A stretch of 64,000 bases of DNA from Pectobacterium actinidiae (GTDB taxonomy: Bacteria; Pseudomonadota; Gammaproteobacteria; Enterobacterales; Enterobacteriaceae): the NCBI RefSeq assembly GCF_000803315.1, contig NZ_JRMH01000001.1:3100001-3164000 (forward strand), written 5' to 3'. Numbering within the stretch: position 1 is the first letter of the stretch; each line of letters begins with the position of its first letter. Below, one piece after another: positions 50,547 through 59,073 of this stretch. The position numbers were made by a program, and so were the translations under genes. The notes under the pieces are model-generated. The model ran no database searches and had not been told where the DNA came from. It saw only the letters and a list, made by a program, of their open reading frames with translations.

Positions 50547-51020
50547 ATGTCATGTAATTCATTGGCAGGCAGCGTTGCGTCCAAAGAACAGCGCATCATC
50601 CAGATGGCGCTGTTCCTGCTGGAAAAACGGGTACGTAAAAATGCGAGGCAGTTCAAAACCTCGGAGGACACCAAAAGTTGGTTACTGCTAGAGCTCAGCG
50701 GCCTGGAGCGTGAAGTCTTTATGGTGCTGTATCTGGATAACCAGCATCGCCTGATAGAAAAGGAAATTATTGCGCTGGGTGGTATCAACAGTACCGAAGT
50801 GCATCCGCGTGAAATCCTCAAATCTTCACTGCGTCATAACGCCGCAGCCGTGATACTGGCCCACAATCATCCTTCCGGCTGGGCAGAGCCCAGTCAGGCC
50901 GATCGCCATATCACTGACACACTGAAAAATTCCCTCTCACCGCTTGATATCAGAGTACTTGATCACCTGGTGATTGGCGGCGATGAGGTGGTGTCGTTTG
51001 CTGAACGTGGCTGGCTGTGA
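50547..51020 (+). CDS. RadC-like JAB/MPN domain protein (YeeS/YkfG type)
   Basis: A 157-residue member of the RadC family with the JAMM metalloprotease-like motif [15 protein letters not shown]. The usual RadC N-terminal helix-hairpin-helix is short or absent, as in island copies YeeS, YkfG and YfjY. Stands just before the cbeA-cbtA pair, the standard order in these islands. Role unknown. Confidence 0.9.
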   Translation: MSCNSLAGSVASKEQRIIQMALFLLEKRVRKNARQFKTSEDTKSWLLLELSGLEREVFMVLYLDNQHRLIEKEIIALGGINSTEVHPREILKSSLRHNAAAVILAHNHPSGWAEPSQADRHITDTLKNSLSPLDIRVLDHLVIGGDEVVSFAERGWL

Positions 51021-51059
51021 TGATCTCACTTACCACTGCTCTCTTATAAGGAAAGCACT

Positions 51060-51395
51060 ATGTCATTATCAGATTCCCCGGAATGGGGACTAAAACGTGC
51101 CGTTACTCCGCAATTCGGAGCTAGGCTGGTTCAGGAAGGTCACTCTCTTCATTATCTGGCAGATCGGGCCAGTGTTATCGGTGCGTTCAGCAAAACAGAA
51201 GCTCGTCATCTGGAACAGATCTTTCCTGAGTTGATTAAGCAGTTGGAACAGAAGCTACGCACGGGGGAACTGAATCCCCATAAACAAGGCTGCATCACGC
51301 TGCATTGCAACGAATGGACCTGTGAAGCCGATACGCTGGGCAGTTTTGGCTACGTGTATATTGTTATTTATCCAATTTCTGCTGCAACACAATAA
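51060..51395 (+). CDS. cbeA: Type IV antitoxin CbeA (YeeU family)
   Basis: A 111-residue CbeA/YeeU protein: WGLKRAVTPQFGARLVQEGH, LHYLADRA and the CITLHCNEWTCEADTLGSFG segment are family signatures. It stabilises MreB and FtsZ polymers and so opposes CbtA without binding it. Next gene is cbtA, 69 bases on. Confidence 0.92.
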   Translation: MSLSDSPEWGLKRAVTPQFGARLVQEGHSLHYLADRASVIGAFSKTEARHLEQIFPELIKQLEQKLRTGELNPHKQGCITLHCNEWTCEADTLGSFGYVYIVIYPISAATQ

Positions 51396-51464
51396 TCCGC
51401 TGCTTCTCTCCCCGTCCTTGGCAATTCCCTGATTTTATCGACTTAACCTGAAGAGAGTATTTCC

Positions 51465-51785
51465 ATGCAAACATCACCTGCAATCCCGCCTCGGGAGGAA
51501 CAATCCTGCCCGTTACCCATAGCCGTCTGGCATCAACTTCTGACCTATCTACTGGAAAAGCACTACGGCCTCACGCTGAATGACACGCCGTTCTGTGAGG
51601 AAAATGTGATTCAGGAGCATATCGATGCTGGCGTCACGTTGGTCAATGCCGTCAATTTTCTGGTGGAAAAATACGAACTGGTGCGTATCGATCGCAACGG
51701 CTTTAACTGGCAGGAGCAATCGCCGTTTCTCACTGCCGTTGATGTTCTCCGTGCCAGACGTGCTACCGGCTTGCTCAAAGCATAA
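51465..51785 (+). CDS. cbtA: Toxin CbtA (YeeV family), short C-terminus
   Basis: A 106-residue CbtA/YeeV toxin that blocks cell division and shape by binding FtsZ and Mre[24 protein letters not shown] and [10 protein letters not shown] are typical. E. coli versions continue about 18 residues past RARRATG; this one stops at LLKA, so the flexible tail is missing. Pairs with cbeA. Confidence 0.9.
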   Translation: MQTSPAIPPREEQSCPLPIAVWHQLLTYLLEKHYGLTLNDTPFCEENVIQEHIDAGVTLVNAVNFLVEKYELVRIDRNGFNWQEQSPFLTAVDVLRARRATGLLKA

Positions 51786-51884
51786 AGACTGCGAGCCGCT
51801 TTCCAGTTACATCTCACCAAATCTATTTATTCTTCTCTCCGATGCATAATGCGCCAGCCCTGACCGGTTGGCGCATTTGCTTTT

Positions 51885-52736
51885 ATGTATGGACCACAAA
51901 TGATGCAAACTGAACCCGAGGTTTTGACCGAACACACCGAGCTGATTTGCTCGACCAACATTGAGCGTATCGTTACCGGACGTGATGCCGCGCTACAACA
52001 GATAGAACAACTCCTTAATCAGCTACAGTCGATCTCAACGCTAACGGCGACTATCGGTGGCGGCACCGCCGAAGACTGGGCATTAAAGCAAGGGCATCGC
52101 TACGATTGCTGGCTGACAGAAACGCCAGCTAAAGCGATGTCAGCCATCACTCGCACGTTGGATCGCAATATCTGGCGTGACCTGATGCTGAAATCCGGCA
52201 TGCTGTCGCTGATGGATGCCGAAGCACGTAGCCAGTGGCATAAAAATCTGGATGAAGGTGAGCTACCCGCCATCAGTGAAGCCAATATTCTCAGCACCTT
52301 TGAGCAACTCCACCAAAGTAAGCTGGAGGTATTTGAGCGTGGGGTAATCAACGTATTCAAAGGACTATCGTGGGATTACAAGACCAATCACCCTTGTTAC
52401 TTTGGTAAGAAAATCATCATCAATAATCTGGTGACATATAACCGTTGGGGCTTTGGCTTGAACTGGGGCTGGCGACGCGATCAACTGGCCGACCTGGAGC
52501 GTATGCTGTACTTGTTGGATGGCAAACCCATTCCTGACAACCGAGGCGATATCACTATCCGACTGATGGACCATATCCGTGATAATCCTCACAAGCAGGA
52601 ATATGAAGATGAGTTCTTCAGCGTGCGTTACTTTCAGAAAGGCACCGGGCATCTCACCTTCAAGTGTCCTGACCTGATCGATCAGATGAACGATATAATC
52701 GCTAAACATTATCCGGGGATGTTGGCGGCGAGGTGA
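51885..52736 (+). CDS. DUF4942 domain protein
   Basis: A 283-residue protein matching the DUF4942 family of CP4/phage islands: the ITRTLDRNIWRDLMLKSGM and NNLVTYNRWGFGLNWG regions and the C-terminal FSVRYFQKGTGHLTF are conserved. The fold and function are unknown; it usually follows the yeeU-yeeV pair, as here. Confidence 0.88.
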   Translation: MYGPQMMQTEPEVLTEHTELICSTNIERIVTGRDAALQQIEQLLNQLQSISTLTATIGGGTAEDWALKQGHRYDCWLTETPAKAMSAITRTLDRNIWRDLMLKSGMLSLMDAEARSQWHKNLDEGELPAISEANILSTFEQLHQSKLEVFERGVINVFKGLSWDYKTNHPCYFGKKIIINNLVTYNRWGFGLNWGWRRDQLADLERMLYLLDGKPIPDNRGDITIRLMDHIRDNPHKQEYEDEFFSVRYFQKGTGHLTFKCPDLIDQMNDIIAKHYPGMLAAR

Positions 52737-52829
52737 TTAACCAATCATGTCACACAGGTATATCCCATTGACATATCCCATCAATATTCTATGCTATCGA
52801 TAGCACAAAATTTCTCCAAGGAGATCGCC

Positions 52830-53060
52830 ATGGAAAAAACTACAGTATTTAAAAGTAACCGCAGCCAAGCGGTACGGCTCCCCAAAGCCGTTGCACTGCC
52901 CGATGATGTGAAGCAGGTTGATATCGTTGCGATTGGTCGCACACGTATCATTACTCCGGCAGGGGAAAGCTGGGACAGTTGGTTCGAAGAACAAGGAGTA
53001 ACACCTGACTTTATGATCACCAGAGAGCAACCCGATGATCAGATCAGGGAAGATTTCTGA
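52830..53060 (+). CDS. vapB: Antitoxin VapB
   Basis: A 76-residue AbrB/SpoVT-type swapped-hairpin antitoxin: TVFKSNRSQAVRLPKAVALP is the family DNA-binding signature. Start at 52830 has CAAGGAG upstream; the frame opens 13 codons earlier. It overlaps vapC by one base (TGATG), so the pair is co-translated. Confidence 0.93.
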   Translation: MEKTTVFKSNRSQAVRLPKAVALPDDVKQVDIVAIGRTRIITPAGESWDSWFEEQGVTPDFMITREQPDDQIREDF

Positions 53061-53464
53061 TGCTGAAATATCTGCTCGATACCAATATTTGTATTTACAC
53101 CATCAAGAACAAGCCGCAGGAAGTCAGGGACGCTTTCTACCGCCATTACGGGCAGTTTGCTATCAGTGCTATCACGTTGATGGAACTGATCTATGGTGCG
53201 GAGAAATCGGTAAACCCAGAAAAGAATCTCGCCGTGATTGAAGGTTTTTCTGCTCGTCTGGAAGTGCAAACTTATGGCTTTGACGCTGCCATACATACCG
53301 GGCAAATTCGTGCCGAGCTGGCAAAACAAGGAACCCCCATCGGCCCGTATGATGCCATGCTAGCGGGTCATGCTCGGTCAGCAGGTTTGATACTGGTAAC
53401 GAACAACGTGCGTGAATTTGAGCGAGTGCCTGGGCTACGAGTAGAAAACTGGGTAAGCCAATAA
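53060..53464 (+). CDS. vapC: Toxin VapC, PIN-domain ribonuclease
   Basis: A 134-residue PIN-domain endoribonuclease. Conserved acids are D7 (LLDTNI), the Glu of ELIYGAE, and the Asp of YDAMLAGHA, with TNNVREFERVPGL at the end. Enterobacterial VapC cuts initiator tRNA. It sits about 160 bases from the right island end, a position that would penalise loss of the island. Confidence 0.93.
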   Translation: MLKYLLDTNICIYTIKNKPQEVRDAFYRHYGQFAISAITLMELIYGAEKSVNPEKNLAVIEGFSARLEVQTYGFDAAIHTGQIRAELAKQGTPIGPYDAMLAGHARSAGLILVTNNVREFERVPGLRVENWVSQ

Positions 53465-53546
53465 GCTGTATTCTGCCCTACCCCAATACAGGATATAATC
53501 CACCGCCTACTGCGGATAACCCGCAAAAAAATCCAGCCAGAAAGGT

Positions 53547-53569
53547 TTGGGGGCCCATTTGGGGGCCAC
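53547..53569. repeat. GGGGGCC repeats near right island end
   Basis: Two direct copies of TTGGGGGCC within 23 bases, matching those beside the integrase at 37692-37712. Confidence 0.5.
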
Positions 53570-53623
53570 TACGTTTTTCGAACTGGTGAAAATCCTTTTA
53601 TTTCAATATAGATACGTGGCTAA

Positions 53624-53639
53624 TTCGAATCCTGTAGGG
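53624..53639 (+). repeat. Island attR
   Basis: TTCGAATCCTGTAGGG, 14 of 16 identical to the argU 3' end at 37545-37560. The two differences fall in the T-loop and stem positions, as expected between an element-borne copy and the host tRNA. Confidence 0.65.
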
Positions 53640-53644
53640 TAAAC

Positions 53645-53668
53645 AGACGTCAATCGACGTCTTTTTTT
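53645..53668 (+). terminator. Rho-independent terminator, probably of argU
   Basis: Arms AGACGTC and GACGTCT with an AATC loop, then seven T. It starts 5 bases after attR. It very likely is the original argU terminator, pushed 16 kb away by the island. Confidence 0.75.
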
Positions 53669-54089
53669 ATGCCTAAAATTCAGTGGATTAGCTATAAATT
53701 CGCTGTTTTCAGTCAACCAGACTCTGCCGACATCTCCGTACATCAAGTAGGATTTGTTGGTATAAGTGATGGTACAAGCCCGTTCAATGAATTCTTATCC
53801 CAACAGCCAGCGTATGCCGACACCTCAATATGAAAATGTTAACTACCTTGTGCAAACAGGAGGAACGCAGCATATTGGAAAAGTGACAATTAAATATTAA
53901 GATCAGTAATTATAAAACTTAATCAATTATAATTTTCTCACTATGTTTATCAGTTGCGGAAAATTACAAACGCCAAGGAACGTTAATCAACGGAAGCAGG
54001 TCAACTTTGTTTGCGTTCATCATATTTTCTGCATTTATGCTGATAGAAAAAATCAACCTCTTTCAGCATAGCTACCTTTAAGGACGAAT

Positions 54090-54655
54090 ATGTCAAACGA
54101 AATTTTCAGATCAAGCAGAATAAAACTTTGCGCTCCCAGAGCGGAAGATGCCAAAGAAGTTTGCGTATGGCATGAGGATGCCTACTATCTACGCAACGTT
54201 GATACAGAGCCGGCTTATCCAATATCAGAAGAGAAAGCTGAAAAAGAAATCAAAGGTGGTAGTGGTGATTTCTACTTTCATTTGAGAACGCTGGATGACG
54301 ACAGGCTGATAGGCTGATAGGCTTTGCCACCTTGCACAGTATCGAATGGAATAATCAACTGGCCAACCTTGCTATTGGCATAGGTAATCAAAACGATCGC
54401 GGTAAGGGGTTTGGAGGCGAAGCTCTGAAGCTGATTATGCGTTACGCTTTTATGGAGCTTAACTTGTTCCGATTGAGTCTGGAAGTCATTGCCTACAACA
54501 CTAACGCAGTTAACCTTTATCTCAGGAGCGGTTTTATTAAAGAAGGCGTCATCAGGGAGGCGGTATACCGTGATAATCAGCGTCATGACCGCATCGCTAT
54601 GGGTATTCTTCGTACTGACTGGCTAAAAGAGAATGTCAGTGGCATTACATATTAA
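54090..54655 (+). pseudogene. GNAT acetyltransferase (RimJ/RimL type), frameshifted
   Basis: The N-terminal 75 codons (LCAPRAEDAKEVCVWHED) stop at 54317; the rest continues in another frame to 54655 with the acetyl-CoA motif QNDRGKGFGGEALKLI and a typical C-terminus (VNLYLRSGFIKEGV). Together they would be about 185 residues, a normal RimJ/RimL-type N-acetyltransferase. The break is a tandem duplication of AGGCTGAT at 54303-54318; removing one copy restores one frame. Confidence 0.85.
54303..54322 (+). repeat. 8-bp tandem duplication breaking the acetyltransferase
   Basis: AGGCTGAT occurs twice in a row followed by AGGC. With one copy the reading would be R-L-I-G-F-A-T-L; with two the frame meets TGA. 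Confidence 0.9.
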
Positions 54656-54697
54656 CAGCCACTTTCCATACCAGTCAGACGTTCACATGTACAACTG

Positions 54698-54723
54698 AAA
54701 GGCCCGTAAACCACGGGTCCTTT
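54698..54723 (+). terminator. Terminator after the acetyltransferase
   Basis: Arms AAAGG-CCCGT and ACGGG-(T)-CCTTT with an AAACC loop and one bulged base, 43 bases after the gene. Confidence 0.65.
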
Positions 54724-54955
54724 AGCATGTTAAAACGAAGCTGTGTTTATATGTAGTTCCGGTTTAATCATCTCAGCCCCCTGAACACTTCAATTATCCT
54801 CATCACGGAATATCGATTAAAATATAGAGTCAGTTTTATCTCTCTGGTTATTATCAGGTTAAATTACTACTTGTAATTCAGTCACTCTCGGCTGTTGGAA
54901 ATATTGCAGTTCAATTCAGTGGGTAGTGTAAATACCCAGTATTCTTGCCCTATAA
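54724..54955. other. Spacer, nothing seen
   Basis: About 230 bases between converging genes without a recognisable feature. Confidence 0.4.
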
Positions 54956-54988
54956 ACAAAAAAACCCAGATAAACATCCGGGTCTTTA
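54956..54988 (-). terminator. Terminator of the dlt-like operon
   Basis: On the minus strand GACCCGGAT, loop GTTT, ATCTGGGTT, then a run of T: a 9-bp stem with two G-T pairs, just past the carrier protein gene. Confidence 0.8.
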
Positions 54989-55019
54989 AGCAGTCAGCAA
55001 AACCGTCGCCACCTCAGGC

Positions 55020-55244
55020 TTAGCCGCGGTTCTCTTCGATGTAACGAGCCAAGTCCGCCGGGGTTTTCAGCACGGTGGCGACTTCGGTTGGTGGGATCAC
55101 GCAGCCGTAAACGTCCTGCACTTCCAGCACCAAATCGACCGCCAGAATAGAGTCGAGAATATCGGACTCAATTAGCTCATCGTTAAAACCCACTTTACGG
55201 GATAAGATCTTTTCAAACAGCGCGAGTATTTCTTGTTCCATCAT
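55020..55244 (-). CDS. dltC: DltC-like acyl carrier protein
   Basis: A 74-residue carrier protein with the phosphopantetheine attachment serine S32 in ILDSILAVDLV, as in D-alanyl carrier proteins. It should receive an amino acid from the adjacent adenylating enzyme. An ATGATG start makes the first residue uncertain by one; CAGGA precedes it. Last gene of the operon, 14 bases after dltA. Confidence 0.82.
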   Translation of the reverse strand: MMEQEILALFEKILSRKVGFNDELIESDILDSILAVDLVLEVQDVYGCVIPPTEVATVLKTPADLARYIEENRG

Positions 55245-55258
55245 TTTTTCCTGAGTAA

Positions 55259-56692
55259 TTAGATTGTGCGGGCATGAGTGTCCAGCAGTTTACGGTCGAT
55301 TTTGCCGTTAGGGTTAAGCGGCAACGCGTCTTTGATAATAATTTGGGAAGGCACCATGTAGGGTGGGATCACCTTCGAGAGCGACGTTTTAATCGCTTCT
55401 GGCGCTAAGTTCGTCACGCAGAACGCGGCGATGCGAAGAACACCACCACCCGATTTCATTAGCGGCAGAACCACCGCTTCGCTGATGTCGGATATCGCCA
55501 GCAGGCGGTTTTCAATTTCGTTGATTTCAATACGGTAACCATTCAGTTTGATCTGGCTGTCATTGCGTCCCTGACAGTACAGTAGCCCGTCTTCGTAGCC
55601 CAGGTCGCCGGTTCTGTAGCCCCGGAACGCTTCGCTCTCCCGATGCAGCAGTTTTTCCGCATTCTCTTTCGCGAGCCCAAGGTAGCCGCGCATCACGTTT
55701 TTGCCCCAGATGATCAGCTCACCTTCAGGGGTAATTTCCATTCTGGAGTCCGGCATCATCGCGCCAACCGGTAGCAGGTCGTTTTCACTGTGCAGGATGT
55801 CATCGGTGATTTCTATGACGGTGGTCGCGATCGTTGCTTCCGTTGGGCCATAGGAGTTGAGAATTTTGGCGTATGGGAAGCGGCGGCGTAACTGTTTTAC
55901 CAGCGCCTTGTTGAGCACTTCGCCAATGAACACAAAAACGTTAAGCTCAGGCAAATATTCACTGTTGAACTGGGGAGACAGCAGCCTCTGGTAGGCGAAA
56001 GAAGGCGTTGAAACCCAGACAGAAACGCCGTTGTCTTTCAGGCGGTCGAGCCAGTTTTCTGTCGCGATATCCTCTTTCGCATTCAGAACGATGTGCCCTC
56101 CGGTTGCCAGATTCGCCAGCAGCGGAATCAGAGAGAGATCGAAGCTAAATACCGCATGGTTCATCAACACCGGTACATCTGGAAGCGCAAAGTCCTCGTG
56201 TACCCACTTCATGAAATGCCACAGGCTTTCACGCCCGATCTGCACCCCTTTAGGTTTTCCGGTACTGCCGGAGGTGAACATGATATAAGCGAGATCTTGC
56301 TCGACCAACGCCTGCCCTGCCTCACCGGTAGCAATGAACTGTCTGGTCGCCACATCGTAATAATAAGGGGCGCTCGCCAGATGACAAATCTCGTTGAGCC
56401 GCTCCTGCGGATAGATGCAATCCACCGGGATATACGGAATGTTGTGCAGCAGGCAGCTATAGATTGCCACGGCAAACTCGGCCTGCTGATGTCCGTACAA
56501 CACAACCGGCGAGCCAACAGGCTGCTGACAATGCTGATAGCGATCAAGCCAGTCGGTAACGGCGACAGATAGCTGTTGCCAGGTCATCGCGTCATCACTT
56601 CCGCTAATCGCCAACTGATCTGGGTTCGCGGGGGCGAGTAATACCGCCCGGAGGAAATCTTGCAGTTCCTGAAGCTCTGAGTGAAGGTTCAT
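55259..56692 (-). CDS. dltA: DltA-like amino acid-carrier protein ligase
   Basis: A 477-residue adenylation enzyme of the ANL family. P-loop TSGSTGKPKG at 140-149, NSYGPTEATIA near 285, YRTGDLG near 365, NGYRIEINEIE near 390, and the C-terminal catalytic Lys in LNPNGKIDRKLL. Small size and lack of a condensation domain match DltA, which activates D-alanine and loads DltC. The amino acid cannot be confirmed by reading. Overlaps dltB by four bases. Confidence 0.85.
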   Translation of the reverse strand: MNLHSELQELQDFLRAVLLAPANPDQLAISGSDDAMTWQQLSVAVTDWLDRYQHCQQPVGSPVVLYGHQQAEFAVAIYSCLLHNIPYIPVDCIYPQERLNEICHLASAPYYYDVATRQFIATGEAGQALVEQDLAYIMFTSGSTGKPKGVQIGRESLWHFMKWVHEDFALPDVPVLMNHAVFSFDLSLIPLLANLATGGHIVLNAKEDIATENWLDRLKDNGVSVWVSTPSFAYQRLLSPQFNSEYLPELNVFVFIGEVLNKALVKQLRRRFPYAKILNSYGPTEATIATTVIEITDDILHSENDLLPVGAMMPDSRMEITPEGELIIWGKNVMRGYLGLAKENAEKLLHRESEAFRGYRTGDLGYEDGLLYCQGRNDSQIKLNGYRIEINEIENRLLAISDISEAVVLPLMKSGGGVLRIAAFCVTNLAPEAIKTSLSKVIPPYMVPSQIIIKDALPLNPNGKIDRKLLDTHARTI

Positions 56693-57810
56693 AGAGGAGA
56701 CATTCCGCTAAAAATGTAGAGGGAGGCCGCAGCGCTTGCCAGCGTCAGAATGCGACCGATGAACACAATAACCGGATGATGTAGACAACTGCTCAGTGCT
56801 GGACTGCGTTTAGCTGACCACTGGAGCATGTTGTGAGCAACGGAAATGGCACCAAACAGCGCGCCGCTAATGACATAGTGTCGTTCGAGCCCGTTCCATG
56901 CCCCCATACAAAACAGAGTGCAGAAGATGCCAATATTCTGCGCCAGCGTTTTGTTCTGTCGGAAAAAATCGAGCTTCATCAGATTCATATAAATCGGCAT
57001 AAAGACCACATCCCTCAGCCATTCAGACAGGCTGATGTGGAAGCGCCGCCAGAAATCCTGCGGATTTTTAGCCAGAATAGGCATATTGAAGTTTGCTGGA
57101 ATGTTCAGGCCAAATAAGCGCCCTGCCCCGATAGCCATATTGCTGTAACCGGCAAAATCAAAGTAAAGGTAAGCGCTGTAGGCCAATGACATCACCACAC
57201 CCACGCTTAACGTAAACGGGCGATGGCTCCACGACTCAATCACCAGGTTATTGATCAGCATGGCAAATAAGAACTTCTGAATAATGCCGGTAAAAATTTG
57301 TTCCATCGCGACTAAAAACTGCTCACGAGTAATGATGAAGACCGGTTTATTAATGTCATTCACCCATGTACGCCAGCGATACATCGGGCCAGCCAGAATA
57401 ATAAAAGGCATAAAGAGGTAGCAGAAGTAGTGCAGGAAATGCTGACCATCTTTTTTGCTGCGATAAAGCAGCACATCAATGGCGCGGAAAGTCATAAAAG
57501 ACAGGCCGATCATGCCCCAGTGGTTGTTGAGGTGTAATTTCACCAGGAACAGCGGGAGCAACGTCAGGCTGACTGCTTGCCAGGTTTTTAACCAACCTTT
57601 CTCTTTTAAGGTGACGAGAATATAAAAACTCAGGAACACGGCTACGGGAACAATGTAATCCCCCTGGAAAATATACCCCCAGCCAAACACTGCCAATACG
57701 GAGAAGGCGGATAAATACGTTAGCCGATAACTGAATACGCGATTAACCAGCGCAAACAATAATGCGGAGGAAAATAGAAGGAAAAAAAACATTCCAGAGC
57801 TGTACATCAT
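56689..57810 (-). CDS. dltB: DltB-like MBOAT membrane acyltransferase, atypical active site
   Basis: A 373-residue polytopic MBOAT protein that would pass the acyl group from the carrier across the inner membrane. YLYFDFAGYSNMAIG and QDFWRRFHISLSEWLRD are family signatures. The second conserved His (H258) is present, but the invariant WHG motif reads W305-N306-G307: the expected catalytic His is Asn (codon AAC at 56893-56895, one base from CAC). Another His lies at 311. This may be an inactivating change or a real variant of the group. Confidence 0.85.
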   Translation of the reverse strand: MMYSSGMFFFLLFSSALLFALVNRVFSYRLTYLSAFSVLAVFGWGYIFQGDYIVPVAVFLSFYILVTLKEKGWLKTWQAVSLTLLPLFLVKLHLNNHWGMIGLSFMTFRAIDVLLYRSKKDGQHFLHYFCYLFMPFIILAGPMYRWRTWVNDINKPVFIITREQFLVAMEQIFTGIIQKFLFAMLINNLVIESWSHRPFTLSVGVVMSLAYSAYLYFDFAGYSNMAIGAGRLFGLNIPANFNMPILAKNPQDFWRRFHISLSEWLRDVVFMPIYMNLMKLDFFRQNKTLAQNIGIFCTLFCMGAWNGLERHYVISGALFGAISVAHNMLQWSAKRSPALSSCLHHPVIVFIGRILTLASAAASLYIFSGMSPL

Positions 57811-57817
57811 TCATCCT

Positions 57818-57940
57818 TCAGAATTTTTGATATTCGAAATGCACTTTTAAACTCATGCTTTCATCAACAGAGGTCCACGCAACGAGGGTGACCGCGAGAA
57901 AGAGATAAAGGAAAAAAAGGCGAATGGCGGTTTTCATCAT
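57818..57940 (-). CDS. dltX: DltX-like 39-residue membrane peptide
   Basis: A very short gene between dltD and dltB. ATGATG start overlaps the dltD stop (AAATGATG) with GGAGAG upstream; 39-40 residues. Residues 5-20 form one membrane helix, then a short tail ending FEYQKF. Gram-positive DltX peptides are similar in size and layout and end in an aromatic motif (F-x-Y-x-x-F, from memory) that docks into DltB. Seven bases separate it from dltB. Identification rests on size, topology, motif and gene order. Confidence 0.7.
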   Translation of the reverse strand: MMKTAIRLFFLYLFLAVTLVAWTSVDESMSLKVHFEYQKF

Positions 57941-59073
57941 TTAAAACTCTCCGCAATAAATTGATCCATCGCGACCCATGCCGGTTCAGTGGGGTGCAGA
58001 CGATCCCAATTCCAGCCGTTCTGATAGGGCTGCGCATACATATCAAAATAACGAACCTGATTTTCTTCCAGCATCGACCTGATCTGGCTGTCGACCGGCT
58101 GGAATTTCTGGGAGTTATTAATCGCCCACGGATTAATCGGATCGACAATAACCACAAACTGGGCATTGCGCGCTTTCAGCAGTTGGATCGTCGCCCGTAA
58201 TGCTTGCATCTGTGCAGGCACAATCGGTGCGTTATCCCACTCTTCCGGCGTTTGATCGTCGGCAAACACAGATTTATCCATCCACAATGTCTCAGCACTT
58301 TGCTGACGAGACTGGTTGAGCACATGAGCCTGATTCAACTCGTGATTCCAGTCGGGAATCATGTCAGCGGCAATCTTATGAGGCCACGGTTGTGCAGACT
58401 GAGAAACAATATGTAGCATCGCCAGCCAGTCGTTTTTTATCAGCTCGCAGAAATTAGCAAATTGATAACTCACTTCCTGCCAGATAATTTGCGGATCCCA
58501 ACCATAGACCTTCATTTGGCCAAAGGTTAAATGGCTGATTTCTTCTTTATCGATATGCTGTAAGTAATTGACCAAAAAGGGACGCGTCTGCTCATCCTGC
58601 ATCAGCGGATCAAAAATAGATGCAGGGAAATTGTTGGCAAAAATGGCCGGGGGAATACCGTCTGAATAAAAACTATCGGGTGCCAGCAGCAAAACAACTT
58701 TACTGTTCGCGTTAAGATCGTTTTTAAAGCGCGAGAGCAGTAAAAAATGTGTGACGCTATCGACATAGCTATCGCCATAGGCCACAACCGGACGATGTAG
58801 CTGGTTATTAAAGTAATTATAGACAGCGTAATGTTCGTCTTCAGATGTCGAAACCTCAGAAGCGCCGAGAAAGAAAATCGCATTCCCCTGTAAGGCATGG
58901 GAAATGGTGGCGATCTTTTCATTTTGTTCTTTTGCCGTCCCTTCCATTGTGTTAATCAGCGGCTGGAATGTCAGCGTCGGATCAACACTCTTCACCAGCG
59001 GAGGAACGCTAAGAAACAGGATGGCAAGGGTAGCCATCAGGATATGTAAGCAGAGAGTATTTTTGATTTTCAT
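57937..59073 (-). CDS. dltD: DltD-like SGNH hydrolase/acyltransferase
   Basis: A 378-residue protein anchored by an N-terminal membrane helix (about 6-27) with the rest periplasmic. SGNH-type catalytic residues are S72 (LGASE), and D357/H360 (WDRLHPTE), matching DltD. DltD would move the acyl group from DltB to the final acceptor, which in a Gram-negative is presumably lipopolysaccharide or another envelope glycan. First gene of the five-gene operon. Confidence 0.83.
   Translation of the reverse strand: MKIKNTLCLHILMATLAILFLSVPPLVKSVDPTLTFQPLINTMEGTAKEQNEKIATISHALQGNAIFFLGASEVSTSEDEHYAVYNYFNNQLHRPVVAYGDSYVDSVTHFLLLSRFKNDLNANSKVVLLLAPDSFYSDGIPPAIFANNFPASIFDPLMQDEQTRPFLVNYLQHIDKEEISHLTFGQMKVYGWDPQIIWQEVSYQFANFCELIKNDWLAMLHIVSQSAQPWPHKIAADMIPDWNHELNQAHVLNQSRQQSAETLWMDKSVFADDQTPEEWDNAPIVPAQMQALRATIQLLKARNAQFVVIVDPINPWAINNSQKFQPVDSQIRSMLEENQVRYFDMYAQPYQNGWNWDRLHPTEPAWVAMDQFIAESFK

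Larger units (their letters stand above)
37545..53639. mobile_element. Integrated genomic island at argU, about 16 kb
   Basis: Starts at the 3' end of argU, carries a tyrosine integrase 178 bases from the tRNA, and ends at an imperfect copy of the tRNA 3' end. GGGGGCC-rich repeats occur inside both ends. Cargo: DRT1-type reverse transcriptase, a nuclease, restriction-modification debris, AlpA, phage-like and CP4-57/YfjP-YeeP-type genes, and two toxin-antitoxin pairs. Many cargo genes are more AT-rich than the flanks. It resembles the P4/CP4 satellite-island family; no capsid or packaging genes are seen. Confidence 0.85.
53465..54089. other. Right island end and flanking spacer
   Basis: No gene in 625 bases. 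It holds GGGGGCC repeats at 53547-53569, attR at 53624-53639 and the terminator at 53645-53668; the rest is AT-rich with no recognised feature. Confidence 0.6.
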
